Assembly (NCBI GenBank): GCA_013306675.1
Contig: JABLUY010000050.1
Coordinates: 1 to 64,000, forward strand
Direction: 5' to 3'
DNA: 64,000 bases
Origin: Thraustochytrium sp. TN22
Taxonomy: Eukaryota; Sar; Bigyra; Thraustochytrida; Thraustochytriidae
Part shown: piece after piece, positions 40,222-50,320 of the stretch
How positions within the stretch are numbered: position 1 is the first letter of the stretch
Layout: the number at the start of each line of letters is the position of its first letter
Notes under the pieces: generated by a model
Databases searched by the model: none
The model's input: the letters and a program-made list of their open reading frames with translations, nothing else
Told to the model about the DNA's origin: nothing
Program-made: the position numbers and the translations under genes

Positions 40222-42027
40222 TCACTGGTTGTGACCCTCGTCGAGGAAGCGGCCGACGTTCTTCTTGTGCGTGTATGGCATGTCAACGGATACAAAGGGC
40301 GCGTAAAAGCCCTTGCGCGCGATCATGAGCTCGTAGGTGACCCAAGCCACCGAGGAGGCGAAGGAGCCAACGAAGGCATCGCAGCGCGACATGAGCCAAA
40401 TGTCGCTGGTGATCTCCGAAACGCGCTTGAGGTCGTTGAAGTCAGCACGCACATCGACGCCATCCGCGTCGCCCTCCTCGTAAAAGGCGCGGTCCTGCGG
40501 CTGGTACACAATGTTGAACTCGGACCGGTAGGCCTCGGCCTGCAGAATCACGTCAGGGTCGTCTGTGGCCAGGAAAACCTTCTCGTACGGGCCGTAGCGG
40601 CGCGAGAGGCGGCGCACTGCAATCATGTAGCGCGACAGCGGTAGGCACACGCGGTGGTCCTGGTACCGGTCGTGGCAGGAATCGCCGTGGCGCACGTGGA
40701 CCGCCACGCAGCGGCCCTCGGTGAGCCCGAGCGCTGCCCGCGCCTTCTCGTGCTGCTCCTTGCGGCGGCTGTTCTTGGTCAGGTAGTGCAGCGCCTGTGC
40801 GTGCTCCCACACAAAGCCGTAGCTCCTGCGCAAGTCGCTCGTCTCGAAGTGCACTGGGTTGTAGTTGTTGTGCGGGTTGTCCTCGCCGGGCGCATTGGTG
40901 GCGAACCACAGCATCCTGCTGTCGCCCCTGCTCCCGTGCAAGGCGCCCGCGCGATTCTTTTCAAAGTCGTCCACGTGCATGCGCTTGCGCGTGAGACTCA
41001 GGTCCAGCGCCGAATACGGCTGGCAATACGAGTACCTGTCGTCCACGGCCGGCAAGAAGCCCGCCGGGCAGTCGCAGCGACCGTACTCCATCACGTAGCG
41101 GCCCTGCGGCTTGCACAGCTGGTCCATGGAGATAACAGTCCGAGGGGAGGCCCCCACGCCGTATACGAGGACCTGCGACGGGTCTACATCCTCCACGCGG
41201 CACGACGAGAGCTCCGACAGCTCGCACGAGTACCCGCGGCCGCACGCCTCGTCCGAAAACCGGTACAGATTGTTGCCCACCAACACGGGCACGCCCGCCA
41301 CCCAGTGGTTCTGCGCGCTCCACGCAAACACGTACAGGTTGTACGCCCACCCGTGATTGAGCCAGCTCAGCAAGTGCCACTTGGGCTTGCTCAGGTCAAC
41401 CTTGCGCCCCGATCCTCCCTTGCGCGACCACACGCCGTCCTTGTTCGTCACACCTTCCCAGTCCGGCTCCAGAAAATCATTCGACGACGGGTTCTTGCAG
41501 TCCGCGGGGCGCTGCAGCTTGTCGATGGAGCTCTGCAGCTTCGCCGCGTCCTTGGCCCACCGTACCGGCTGGATCTGCTCCACGCACTTGAGCAGGTCCG
41601 GCGACGGCAGGTACTCGAGGTCCGACAGCAGGTCGAACTTGCACTCCAGGCCGCTGCCCCCGAACCGGTGCACGCGCAGCAGCCGCGACGGCGTGGGCGG
41701 CGCCGCAACATCTGCGCCCGCCTTGAGCGAGCGCGCGGCGCTCGCCGGCGTGAACCCCGTCGGCAGCTGCGAGTTCGACTTGCACCGGTGGTACTCCGCT
41801 GCCACCTCGGCGCAGTCCAGTTCCACCGTCCTCGGGCTCTCCGCGCCCGCGTCCAGGTGCCTGCCCAGCAGCACGTAGCACGCGTACAGCAGCAAGAATG
41901 CGCCGAGCCCGGCCTTTTGCGTCGCGCGCCGTCTCCACCAGGGCGCCGCATCCGCGGCCAGCGTGCGCCGCTCCCAGCGGCTCAGCGAGCGCGCGCCGCC
42001 TCCCATGCCGCCTGCGCCCAGCTGCAT
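40222..42027 (-). CDS. FUT8/NodZ-like fucosyltransferase-type glycosyltransferase, type II membrane protein
   Basis: A 601-residue protein. A single membrane segment near residues 38-57 (KAGLGAFLLLYACYVLLG) after a basic N terminus gives the type II topology of Golgi glycosyltransferases. The C-terminal ~220 residues carry the GT23-like donor-binding region: CVAVHVRHGDSC (compare HVRRTD in FUT8), the VFLATDDPDVILQAEAY segment, and the peptide-end motif SDIWLMSRCDAFVGSFASSVAW, all typical of GDP-fucose-using alpha-1,6-fucosyltransferases and relatives. The middle region is Cys-containing and shows no SH3 domain of the animal FUT8 type. The first ATG is at 42027; the open frame extends to a GTG at 42093 which I do not use. 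Donor and acceptor are inferred only. Confidence 0.78.
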   Translation of the reverse strand: MQLGAGGMGGGARSLSRWERRTLAADAAPWWRRRATQKAGLGAFLLLYACYVLLGRHLDAGAESPRTVELDCAEVAAEYHRCKSNSQLPTGFTPASAARSLKAGADVAAPPTPSRLLRVHRFGGSGLECKFDLLSDLEYLPSPDLLKCVEQIQPVRWAKDAAKLQSSIDKLQRPADCKNPSSNDFLEPDWEGVTNKDGVWSRKGGSGRKVDLSKPKWHLLSWLNHGWAYNLYVFAWSAQNHWVAGVPVLVGNNLYRFSDEACGRGYSCELSELSSCRVEDVDPSQVLVYGVGASPRTVISMDQLCKPQGRYVMEYGRCDCPAGFLPAVDDRYSYCQPYSALDLSLTRKRMHVDDFEKNRAGALHGSRGDSRMLWFATNAPGEDNPHNNYNPVHFETSDLRRSYGFVWEHAQALHYLTKNSRRKEQHEKARAALGLTEGRCVAVHVRHGDSCHDRYQDHRVCLPLSRYMIAVRRLSRRYGPYEKVFLATDDPDVILQAEAYRSEFNIVYQPQDRAFYEEGDADGVDVRADFNDLKRVSEITSDIWLMSRCDAFVGSFASSVAWVTYELMIARKGFYAPFVSVDMPYTHKKNVGRFLDEGHNQ

Positions 42028-42177
42028 GCCCGCGCAGCCCGCGCGCGCGTGCGCGTCTCGCGCTCCGCCTCGCGCCGCCTCGCGCCGCGCCACCGCCGCC
42101 GCCGCCGCGGATCACCGTCTCGCCTAGCGTCTCTCGGTCGCAGCGCAGCCGCTCTCTGCGCGCGGCGGGGGCATTCA

Positions 42178-42219
<42 letters not shown>

Positions 42220-42783
42220 TGCCGCCGCGCCGCTCTGCCGCGCGCGCCGCCGCCGCGCGCGTCCGAGTCCGGCAGTCTTGCCTGCGGCTCGCCGGAGTGC
42301 GCCTCAAGTTGCGTTGCGCAGTTTCGCGGCACGGCGCCGCGGCGGTTGCGCGGCACCGCCGCAGGTCCGCGTCGTGGAGGCCTAACTTAAAGTTACGTAC
42401 GAGTTGCGGCAGTTGCAGGACGGGGCGTGGCTTCCGGCCGCCAGGGCAGGCTGCCCGCGGCCGCGAACAGCTTGCCGTGGCTGCAGCTGGCTGCGCCTCG
42501 CGCGGTCGCTCGCCAGCTAGCTAACCCAACCCACTGCTTCGGAGTGGTGAGTCTCAGGGCAGGGACGATCTTTTTGTTGAAGTATCCACGGCAATGGCCA
42601 AGTTGAAGTTGCAGTGGTGGTCACAGAAGGCCAAGCAAGTTTCGACTTGCGGCAGGCCAGTGAGCCTGGAGAAGCGTCACTGCACGCCCAGCAGCAGATC
42701 GCGATCGAAGCAGAAGACTCGGAGCGCATCCGGAGATTCTCGCGCGCGCGGAGGGCAACAGCGGCGGCGGCGGCGGAGGGACG
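42028..42783. promoter_or_regulatory. Divergent intergenic region (FUT8-like / metallothionein-like)
   Basis: The space between two divergent starts. It holds a (GCC)14 run at 42178-42219, CTCAAGTTGCG at 42302-42312, CCAGCTAGCTAAC at about 42513-42525 and CCAAGTTGAAGTTG at 42598-42611, 173-186 bp before the metallothionein-like ATG. I could not point to a clear metal-response element (TGCRCNC) with confidence. Confidence 0.45.
42178..42219. repeat. (GCC)14 microsatellite
   Basis: A pure trinucleotide run ~150 bp upstream of the FUT8-like start. Confidence 0.9.
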
Positions 42784-43289
42784 ATGACGTGCAAGTGCAA
42801 GGACTGCAAGTGCGGCGCGAACTGCAAGTGCTGCGAGGTACGTGGGCGCTGGCGGCCGGCTGGCTGACGGCGCGCGGGGAAAGAAATCTCTGGCCGCGTC
42901 CGAATCGCAACGCTCGCTTCGCTTGCAACGGGCGACCACCGCCGCGACGCGCGCGACCGGCGACGGCGCGAGGGGGCGACGGCCACGGACGGCGGAGCGG
43001 ACGGCGAGGACTGACCAAGCTGATGGACGTAATTTGAAAATGACAGTGCTGCAACGGCGGCACGTGCACGTGCGGTGACAACTGCAACTGCTGCGGCAAG
43101 GACTGCGGCTGCAAGTCCGGCGGCCAGTGCAAGTGCCCCCCGGGCAAGTGCACCTGCAAGGGCGGCTGCTGCAGCTCCTCGAGCGCCGCGGCCATCCAGG
43201 CGCGCCTCGTGGACAACCTCCCGGTGGTCCTCATGGTGCTCGGCGCCGGCCTCCTCATCGGCTTCGCGCTGGGCAGCAAGAAGAACTGA
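42784..43289 (+). CDS. Metallothionein-like Cys-rich protein with C-terminal membrane anchor (two exons)
   Basis: Exons 42784-42837 and 43047-43289, separated by a 209-nt GT-AG intron (donor GTACGTGG, acceptor TGACAG) in phase 0. The product is 98 residues. Residues 3-60 contain 22 cysteines, mostly as C-x-C, C-C and C-x-x-C, in small Lys/Gly-rich repeats (CKCKDCKCGANCKCCE, then NCNCCGKDCGCK), the arrangement of metallothioneins that bind Zn/Cu/Cd through thiolate clusters. Cys-patterns continue seamlessly across the splice junction (KCCE joined to CCNGG), which supports the intron. A Ser/Ala linker, an amphipathic stretch and a hydrophobic helix (LPVVLMVLGAGLLIGFALG, residues 76-94) then end in SKKN, the layout of a tail-anchored protein. 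Soluble metallothioneins lack such an anchor. It converges on the WD40/FN3 gene, 102 bp between stops. Confidence 0.82.
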
Positions 43290-43391
43290 TCTGAGTCGCG
43301 CAGCCAGCAACCCCCGGCGCGCACGAGTTCACCCTATTTTGCTTGGTTGCAGAGGCACGCCCGAACATCCAAAACAGCACGATTTTGAAAG

Positions 43392-45403
43392 TTAGCTTCC
43401 GTGATCAGAGGCAGGCCGCACGACCGTGACCGGTGCAGACGGCTCGCTCTGTGGTCCCATGCCTACGACGTTCTCTGGAACGACACAGAATGTGTACGCC
43501 ACATCGTCCTCCATAAAGAAGCTTGCACCCACCGCTTCTTCCTCCTCGTCCACTTGCTCGCCCGCGTCCGACGCGTCGTCTAGCCGGACGCCGGGCCAGA
43601 TCGACGCGAGGTACGGGCCCGTGGGGCTCACTTGCTCCAGACGAGCGCAGGTGCCCTGCGCAGTGCCATCATCAACGCGAAAGGCATTCACGTAGTACCG
43701 CAGCACCGGACGGCCGCCGTCAAAGGCCGGCGCCTGCCAGGTGAGCCGCACGGCGTGGAAGTCCGCCGCCAGCACCACGGGAGCAGCCACGGCCTCCGGG
43801 ACGCGCGCCGGGAGCGTCGACGTCGCGGCGCTGGGGAGGCTTCGAGGGCTGCGGCCCACCTCGTTCTCTGCGACGAGCGCGAACTCGTACGAGGTCCCAG
43901 GGTCCAGGTTGCCCACCTCCGTCGCGAGGCAGTCGCCGGGAAGCTGCCGCACTGGCACAAAGGCGCCCTGGCCTCGCGCGCGCAACGACAGGTGGTACGC
44001 GAGCACGGCACTGCCGTACTCGTGCTCCGGCGGCGCCCAGACCACGCGCAGCGAGTCGATCTGCGCGTCCACCGCCCGCACGTCGCGCGGCGCCGAGGGC
44101 GGGCCGCGCTTCACCACGTACGCCCGGCTCGCCGCGGAGAACGCGCCCGTACCCTGCTCGTTCGTGGCGCACACCTGGAAGCGGTAGGAGGTGCCCGACT
44201 CGAGGTCCTCGGCCGTGGCGTGCGTGACGCGGCCGCCCACGCGCACCGAGGACAGCTCGGAGCCCACGATCTCGCGCCGGCGCCGCCACGCCGCCGTCGC
44301 AGCCGCCAGGTCCTCGTGCACCGCGCCGCTATACTGCTCGCGGTCGTACGCGAGCGCGGCGCGCAGCCAGACCAGCATGCCCCGCGCCAAGCCCAGCTTC
44401 AACTGCGACTCCGCCTCGTCCAGCTCCTGCACCAGGGCCTCGACCCACGCAGGGAGCGCCGGGAGCGCCGGCCGCAGACTGCGCGCCAGCTCCGGGTCAC
44501 GCGTCGCGAGCCGAAAGGACCGCACGCGCCCCAGAAAGGGCTCCGGGTGCCGGAGCGCCGCGTCCAGCTCGAGCCGCTGCGGCAGGGCGTGGGTCGTGGG
44601 CGACGCCGTAGGCGACGGCGGTCCCGACTGGGGCTCCGTGCTACGTGCTGCGGGCCCGTCCGCCTCCTCTGCCGTGCGCAGGAGCACGTACAGGGCGACG
44701 CGTAGCACGCGAAAGTCGGCGTCCGTTAAGAGGCCGGCCATCTTGACCTCGACCACCTGCTTAGAGTGCAGCGCCGCGGCGGCCCGCTCCACGCGGGCCG
44801 CGGCGGCGCGAACAGACTCCTGATCCAGCGCAGCGCGAGCCGCGTCAGCACGCAGCCACTCCGTGTCCTCGCACTGCATCATCTCGTCCACTACGGCAGC
44901 ACGCGCAAAGCGCACCACGTAGCCCGTGATGGCGCTGCCGTTGTCGCGCGGCGGCGTCCACGCCACCGTGAGGCTCGTCGTGCTCGTGGACTGCAGGCGG
45001 GGCGCCTCCGCCACGGCATCCGGCGCGCACGTGTCCGTCATGGCTGAGATGCTCGGTGAGGACCATGGCCCTCGTCCCAACTTGTTGGCCGCCGTCACCG
45101 TGAACTGATACGCCATGCCCGGGTCCAGCCCGCGAACGGTGGCGCACATCTCCAGCAGCTGGTCTGCCGTAACGCCTTTGCGCGTGGCGGCCGACCCGTT
45201 CGCCGACAGCGCCACCTGGACCAGGACCTGGCGCTGGTTCGCCAGGTTGTCCGCCTCGCGCAGCTGCCGCCGCACGCGCAGCGTCTCCTTGGCGCCCAGA
45301 TGCCTGTTTTCGTGCAGCCATGTCTCCAGCTTGCGTCGCCGCTGCAACGCGGCCTCCTGGTCGCGCTCCGCCGCCGCTCGGGCATCACGCCATGACACAA
45401 TCA

Positions 45404-45436
<33 letters not shown>

Positions 45437-47975
45437 TCTCCTCGTCCTCCTCCTTGACTCCGCTTTTTTTGGCCTCCGTACCTTGCGCTGCATCGTCAGC
45501 ATCGCGAGATCGCTGCTGCGCTTTCGACGAAGCCTGGCGCGGCGCCCGCTTGAGCCCGCCGCGCGTACGAATGGCAAACTCGTGAATGTGCGCGCCCATG
45601 GAGTCCGGCGCGACCCATACCAAGTCCATGGTCGTCGTCGACGTTCCCGTCACAATGGGCGCGTCGATGCGGCCCGGCGCAGCGGCCAGGCAGCGTCGCG
45701 GATCCGACGCCGGGCTCCATGGGCCCTGGCCATTCTCACTCGCGGCCGCCACGCAGAACTCATATGCGCTGCCCGGGTGCAAGCCCGTCATGCGTCGCTT
45801 GAAGGTGCGCAGGCTGTCGCGGCGGTCCACCACCACGTTCGCGGCGTGCTCAAAGTCGCCCAGGCCGTTCTCGCGCAGTTGGATGGCAAAGGAAACCACA
45901 GGCCGCCCGTTCTCCACCGGCATTTCCCAGCACAGTGTCATCTCCGTGGGCGCGGCCTGCTCCACCACAGGCGGCGGAGGCGCAAAGGGCAGGCCGGACC
46001 CGAGCTTCCACGTACGCAGGGTGCCGTCGTAGCTGCAGGAACGCAAAAAGTTGCAGCATTCCGGGGCCGCGATCTGATCCTTGTCATCTTCTGCGCCGGT
46101 TTCGGTCTCTGGGCGCACGGCGGCCGCCGTGGCAAAGCGGGGCCCGCGCAAGAAGTGCAGGTCCGAGACGGCGTCAACGTGGCCGCGCAACGTTTGCAGC
46201 GCCGTGTCCTCGGCGACATCCCAGATGGTCAGCGTGCCGTCCGCGCAGCTGGTGACGAGCACCTCCACGGGCAGCCCGCGCTGGCCGCTCACGAAACCAA
46301 GCTCGCACTTGAGGATCCAGTCCTCGCTCCGGAAACGGGCCACCAGGTTGCCCTCAGGGAAGGTCCACACCTTGGCGACGCAGTCTGACCCGCACGAGGC
46401 CGCACGCGTGCCGGTTTCGTTGATGCAGAGCCCGTTGATCCACTCGCCGTGCGACGGGGGCCCGTCCGCGCGGCCCGCGCGGTCCGAGCCTTGGGCGTAC
46501 CGTGTGCGGTGTTCGTGGAAGATGCGCACCGCGCCCCCGTGCGCCGCGGCAAAGCGAGCCGCCGCCTTGCGCGCCTTGCGGTCCGCCTTGGCGCGGGCCT
46601 CGCGCAGCGCCTCCTCTGCCGCCTGCGTGCTGGCGTCCTGGCCCTTCCACAGGGAGGACTGCAGCGTCGGCGAGTGCAGCAGCTCGCGCTCCGCGAGCTC
46701 CACGCGGCGCGCGCGGTCGCAAGCGTCGCAGGCGTCGTCGTACCAGCCGGAGTCTCGCCTTTCCGCATCGAGCGTTTCGGAGCTGGCATCCGCGTCGCCC
46801 TGCTTGCGCTCGTGCGCATCGGGCTCGGGCTCGTAGCGTGCGTCCCAAAGCCGTACGCGTGGGTCCGAGGTGTCGCCGCCGGTCAGCAAAAAGGCGCCGT
46901 CTGGCGACAGGACGCAGGCGGTGACACCGCCGCGCGTGCCGCGGTACGTGTAGAGCAGGGCGCCCGTGTCGAGGCACCACTTCTTGATGGTACCGTCGGC
47001 TGACCACGAGAAGAGCCTGTTGTCGAAGCTGGTGAGTCCGTAGACAACGTCGTCGTGGTCCGGGCGCACATCCTCGAGCGGCGGCAAGGGCGGGAGGGCA
47101 CGCTTCCACGCAGGCTCATCGTCGTTCGCCGGCTCGTCGCCAGCCGACGAGGCAGCTGACGAAATGATTGGCGTTGGCGGCGACGGCAGCGGCGGTGGCG
47201 CTCCGAGCGCCATTCGGAAGAGGCGCTGCCAGTGGTCCCAGCCACAGCGAATGAAGCCGTCGCCGCACGCAAAGAGCACGAGCCAGCCCAGGTGCTTGCG
47301 CAGCGCGCCGCCGCGCACCACGCAGGCTGACAGGACGGGCGCGCCCTCCGGCGCGCGGCCGAGCAGATGCGTGCTGCCGGAGCTCTGGCGGTTACGCTGC
47401 ATGGAATAGACCACGAGACGTACTGTGCCATCGCCGCAGGTGGCAACTGCCGCGTCTGAGCGTACCGGGAGGGCGCCAGCGGGGAGCAGCGGCTCGCCGG
47501 CGAGCAGTGCGGAGGGCACTTGGGCCAGGTCGTCCTCGTCCAGCGGCTCCATCTTGCGCACGAGGCAGCCGACGTCGAGCGTCTCAAAGAGCTCGGTGCT
47601 ATCGCGCCAGCGCTGCAGCTTGGCGCCGCGGCCGAAGCGGAAGAGCAGGCCGTCTTCGCGCATTTCGTCAAGGTCGCGCTCGTGCTGCGCGGCGGCGTGT
47701 TTCCTGGCACGCAGCTCGCTCTGGCGCGCCTCGCGCAGCATCTTGGCGGCACGCTCGCGGACCTCGAGCGCCATGGCGCGCGCGTCTTCGCGCGCCATGG
47801 CCGCGCGCTCGCCGACCTGGTTGAGCATGGCGCTGCGCTCCAGCGCGCGCTGCTCCTCGGCGCCGGACCGCGCGGCATCGCGCCGCTTCTTGCGCGCCGC
47901 CTCGGCGCGCGCCGTGCGCCGCGCGCGCCGCGCCTCGCGCGCTTCGTACAGCGACTCCGCCAGCTCGCGGATCAT
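43392..47975 (-). CDS. Large protein with N-terminal coiled coil, WD40 propeller and about five fibronectin type III domains
   Basis: A 1527-residue protein with no match I can name. Residues 1-~115 are an Arg/Ala/Glu-rich coiled coil. WD40-type repeats follow to ~660 (IKKWCLDTGALLYTYRG, VRLWDARY, INGLCINETGTRAASCGSD, LTIWDVAEDTALQTLRGHVD, CSYDGTLRTWKLG), interrupted by charged loops. Then come five FN3 domains recognised by the paired motifs L/V-x-W-x-P-P and G-T/S-x-Y-x-F-x-V-x-A-x-N: near 680-780, 790-1010, 1020-1310, 1320-1410 and 1415-1515. Domains two and three carry long helical or charged insertions between strands. No membrane segment or signal peptide is seen, so it is presumably intracellular; a cytoskeletal or ciliary scaffold is possible but unproven. 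The ATG at 47973-47975 fits. Confidence 0.82.
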
Positions 47976-48171
47976 CGCATTCGCTTGCGCTCGCGCGCGC
48001 GCGCGCGGGAGAAGTTATTGCTCGCTTGCGGCGCCTCGCGGCTTGGGACTCGCACCCTTGAGCACGGCGCGAACTGGGACGCTTTTTGCCCGTTCGCTGG
48101 GCTTGTGGGGCCCGGAACTGAAATCAAGCTCGCCAGCTAGCTAGAGCTATGCAGGCTGCCAGTGCTAAGTT

Positions 48172-48605
48172 GGGCTGGCCTGGCGGCGCGAGTGCATGCA
48201 GATGCAGATGCGATCACGAGTGGAATGTCTTTGGCTCACGCGTGTGCTTCTCCAATGCTCTCCCGTCGCTGGCCTGCTCAAGGCTGGCCTGGCGGCGCGA
48301 GTGCATGCAGATGCAGATGCGATCACGAGTGGAATGCCTTTGGCTCACGCGTGGGCTTCTCCAATGCTCTCCCGTCGCTGGCCTGCTCAAGGCTGGCCTG
48401 GCGGCGCGAGTGCATGCAGATGCAAATGCGATCACGAGTGGAATGTCTTTGGCTCACGCGTGTGTTTCTCCAATGCTCTCCCGTCGCTGGCCTGCTCAAG
48501 GCTGGCCTGGCGCGAGTGCATGCAGATGCGACCACGAGTGGAATGCCGGCATATTCTTTGGCTCACACGTATGCTTCTCCAAGGCTCTCCCGTTGCAGGC
48601 CTCTC
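48172..48605. repeat. 109-bp tandem repeat, four copies
   Basis: The segment beginning CTGGCCTGGCGGCGCGAGTG and ending near CTCCCGTCGCTGGCCTGCTCAA repeats with period 109, 109 and then 106 bp (AGTGCATGCA occurs at 48191, 48300, 48409 and 48515). The first three copies are nearly identical; the fourth has a 3-bp deletion, an 8-9-bp insertion and several substitutions. Because 109 is not a multiple of three, the copies read in different frames, so this is unlikely to be coding. It lies between the starts/ends of the WD40/FN3 and ACAD10-type genes. Confidence 0.95.
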
Positions 48606-48690
48606 TGGCTGCCTGCTTCTTTCTGTGACTCTTTCCCCTGCGTCGGTCTCGTTCACAAAATCATCGTCATTTGGGTGGTGTCGTCATCAA

Positions 48691-49860
48691 TCAGAGACTG
48701 CTCTTTGTGGCCTTGTTCTGAGCGTCGTACTCGCGAAAGGCGTCAAGGGCGAGCGCGCCCATAATGGGCGTGGTGCGGCCGACGGCCTCGGCGAACGGAG
48801 AGGATGCCTGGCCGGTGGCGAAGCGAGCCGCGATGCCCTGCATGATGACACCGGTCTTCCACCAGTAAAAGGCGACGTAAAACCAAGCGTTCTGCACCTC
48901 GAGCGATGCGTCCAGCGCGGGGCGACGGAAGGAGCTGTAGTGACGAAGGAGCTCCTCGCGCGTGGGGAGGCCAAGGTCGGAGGCCTCCTTGACGGAAACG
49001 GTCTTCATGATGGCCTTGAGGCCCTTGGCGTCGTCCCCGAGCGAGTCGGCGTCGGGCGCGTAGAGCGGCGCCATGCAGTTGCCAATGTCGGCGCCGTAGT
49101 GGCCGATGGTGGAAAGCTCCCAGTCGATGACGGCGATGACGCGCGACTCGGTGGGGTGGAAGATGACGTTGTCCATTTTGAAGTCGCCGTGGCAGATGGA
49201 GACGCTATCGGCCGGGTGCTGGTTGGCGATGCGCGCGCCGAGCTCCTTGAAGTGTGGGATCTTGGGCACCTTGTCCGGGTTCACGGCCTCCTGCGCCTCG
49301 GACACGCGCGAGAGCGACTTGACCTGGCGCTCAAAGTAGCCGCCGGCGCGGCCATAGTCGGCCAGACCGACGGCGCGAAAGTCGACGTTGTGGATCTTGG
49401 CGAGCGCCTCGAGCAGCGAGCGCCAGCAGGCGCCGCGCTCCTCGCGCGGCAGCTGCTCCAGCGAGGCGTCCTTGAAGATCCGGCCCTCGCAGAACTCCAT
49501 GATGTAGAACGGCTTGCCGATCACGTCCTCGTCCATGCACAGGTGGTACATCTCCGGCACAGGCACGTCCGTGCTGTTGAGCGCGCGCATCATCTGGAAC
49601 TCGCGGTCGATGCGGTGCGCCGTCTTGCTGATGATATTCCCGGGCGGCTGCTTGCGCAGCACGAAGGCGCGGCCCTTGCCGCCGTCGCACCGCATCAGGT
49701 ACGTCGGGTTGCTCTGCCCGTGGCCGAACTGCTTGACCTGCAGCGGCGCCTTGAACCAGCTGCTCACGCCCTCCTGCGCGCCCAGGTACGCCTCCAGCTT
49801 GGCCACGTCCATGACATGCTGCGCGCGCACCTCCGTCACGTCCTCCGCCGTGCTCGCCAT
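48691..49860 (-). CDS. ACAD10/11-type aminoglycoside-phosphotransferase-like kinase
   Basis: A 389-residue protein of the protein-kinase-like APH fold. The N lobe has FGHGQSNPTYLM and VLRKQPPG with the nucleotide-binding lysine; the catalytic loop is CHGDFKMDNVIFH (~residues 223-235) and the metal site VIDWELSTIG (~244-253). These features, with KTAHRIDREFQMMRAL and the YIMEFCEGRIF hinge, match the phosphotransferase domain of ACAD10/ACAD11 proteins and stand-alone bacterial homologues, which phosphorylate 4-hydroxyacyl-CoA during degradation of hydroxylated fatty acids. No acyl-CoA dehydrogenase domain is attached. The protein ends in NKATKSSL, a possible variant of the SKL-type peroxisomal signal, which is weak. 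The ATG at 49860 fits. Confidence 0.85.
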   Translation of the reverse strand: MASTAEDVTEVRAQHVMDVAKLEAYLGAQEGVSSWFKAPLQVKQFGHGQSNPTYLMRCDGGKGRAFVLRKQPPGNIISKTAHRIDREFQMMRALNSTDVPVPEMYHLCMDEDVIGKPFYIMEFCEGRIFKDASLEQLPREERGACWRSLLEALAKIHNVDFRAVGLADYGRAGGYFERQVKSLSRVSEAQEAVNPDKVPKIPHFKELGARIANQHPADSVSICHGDFKMDNVIFHPTESRVIAVIDWELSTIGHYGADIGNCMAPLYAPDADSLGDDAKGLKAIMKTVSVKEASDLGLPTREELLRHYSSFRRPALDASLEVQNAWFYVAFYWWKTGVIMQGIAARFATGQASSPFAEAVGRTTPIMGALALDAFREYDAQNKATKSSL

Positions 49861-50320
49861 GCTGCCGCCGCTCGCCGCCGCCGCCGCCGCCGCCGCCGCG
49901 CCGCGCCAACCGGGTCTGCCGGGCCTCGCGCGCGCGAAGTCCGGTCCTTGCCACTCCCGGGGTCGCCCGCCCGCTCAGAGTCAGACCGACCTGGCCGGGC
50001 TCCGGAGGCGGAGAGGACAACTTGAACTTGGAGATAAGATAGGCTTGAGATCTGTGCCAAAGCAGCTCAAGCGCGGGCGTGGCCGCGGAGGTCGCTGCCA
50101 ACGTAGGCGAACTACGCGGGCAACGACGGGACGGCGGCGGAGAGGACAGATTTGGTGACGATTTGACTATTGACGACACATGTAATAAAGGGTCTATTGC
50201 CGCCATAGGCCGGGCCGGGCCTCGCGCGGCGTGCAACAAGAGCCAAGCTCAAGTGCGTGCTCATCAAATCAGCTACGCCAGCGACTAACTTAGCTACGGG
50301 CGCTCGTTGCGCACGCCAGC
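49861..50320. promoter_or_regulatory. Divergent promoter region (ACAD10-type / pfkB)
   Basis: The 460 bp between two divergent starts. CAACTTGAACTTG at 50018-50030 is the CAAGTT-type motif. AATAAA occurs at 50184-50189 without an obvious gene end. Confidence 0.4.

Noticed and set aside
42028-42093. Upstream GTG start for the FUT8-like protein
   Set aside because: The first ATG is at 42027 and still includes the complete membrane anchor.
48172-48605. CRISPR-like array
   Set aside because: Whole 109-bp units are repeated without unique spacers and the genome is eukaryotic; this is a minisatellite.
48149-48764. Open frames across the 109-bp repeats
   Set aside because: The period is not a multiple of three, so successive copies encode different peptides; openness follows from composition.
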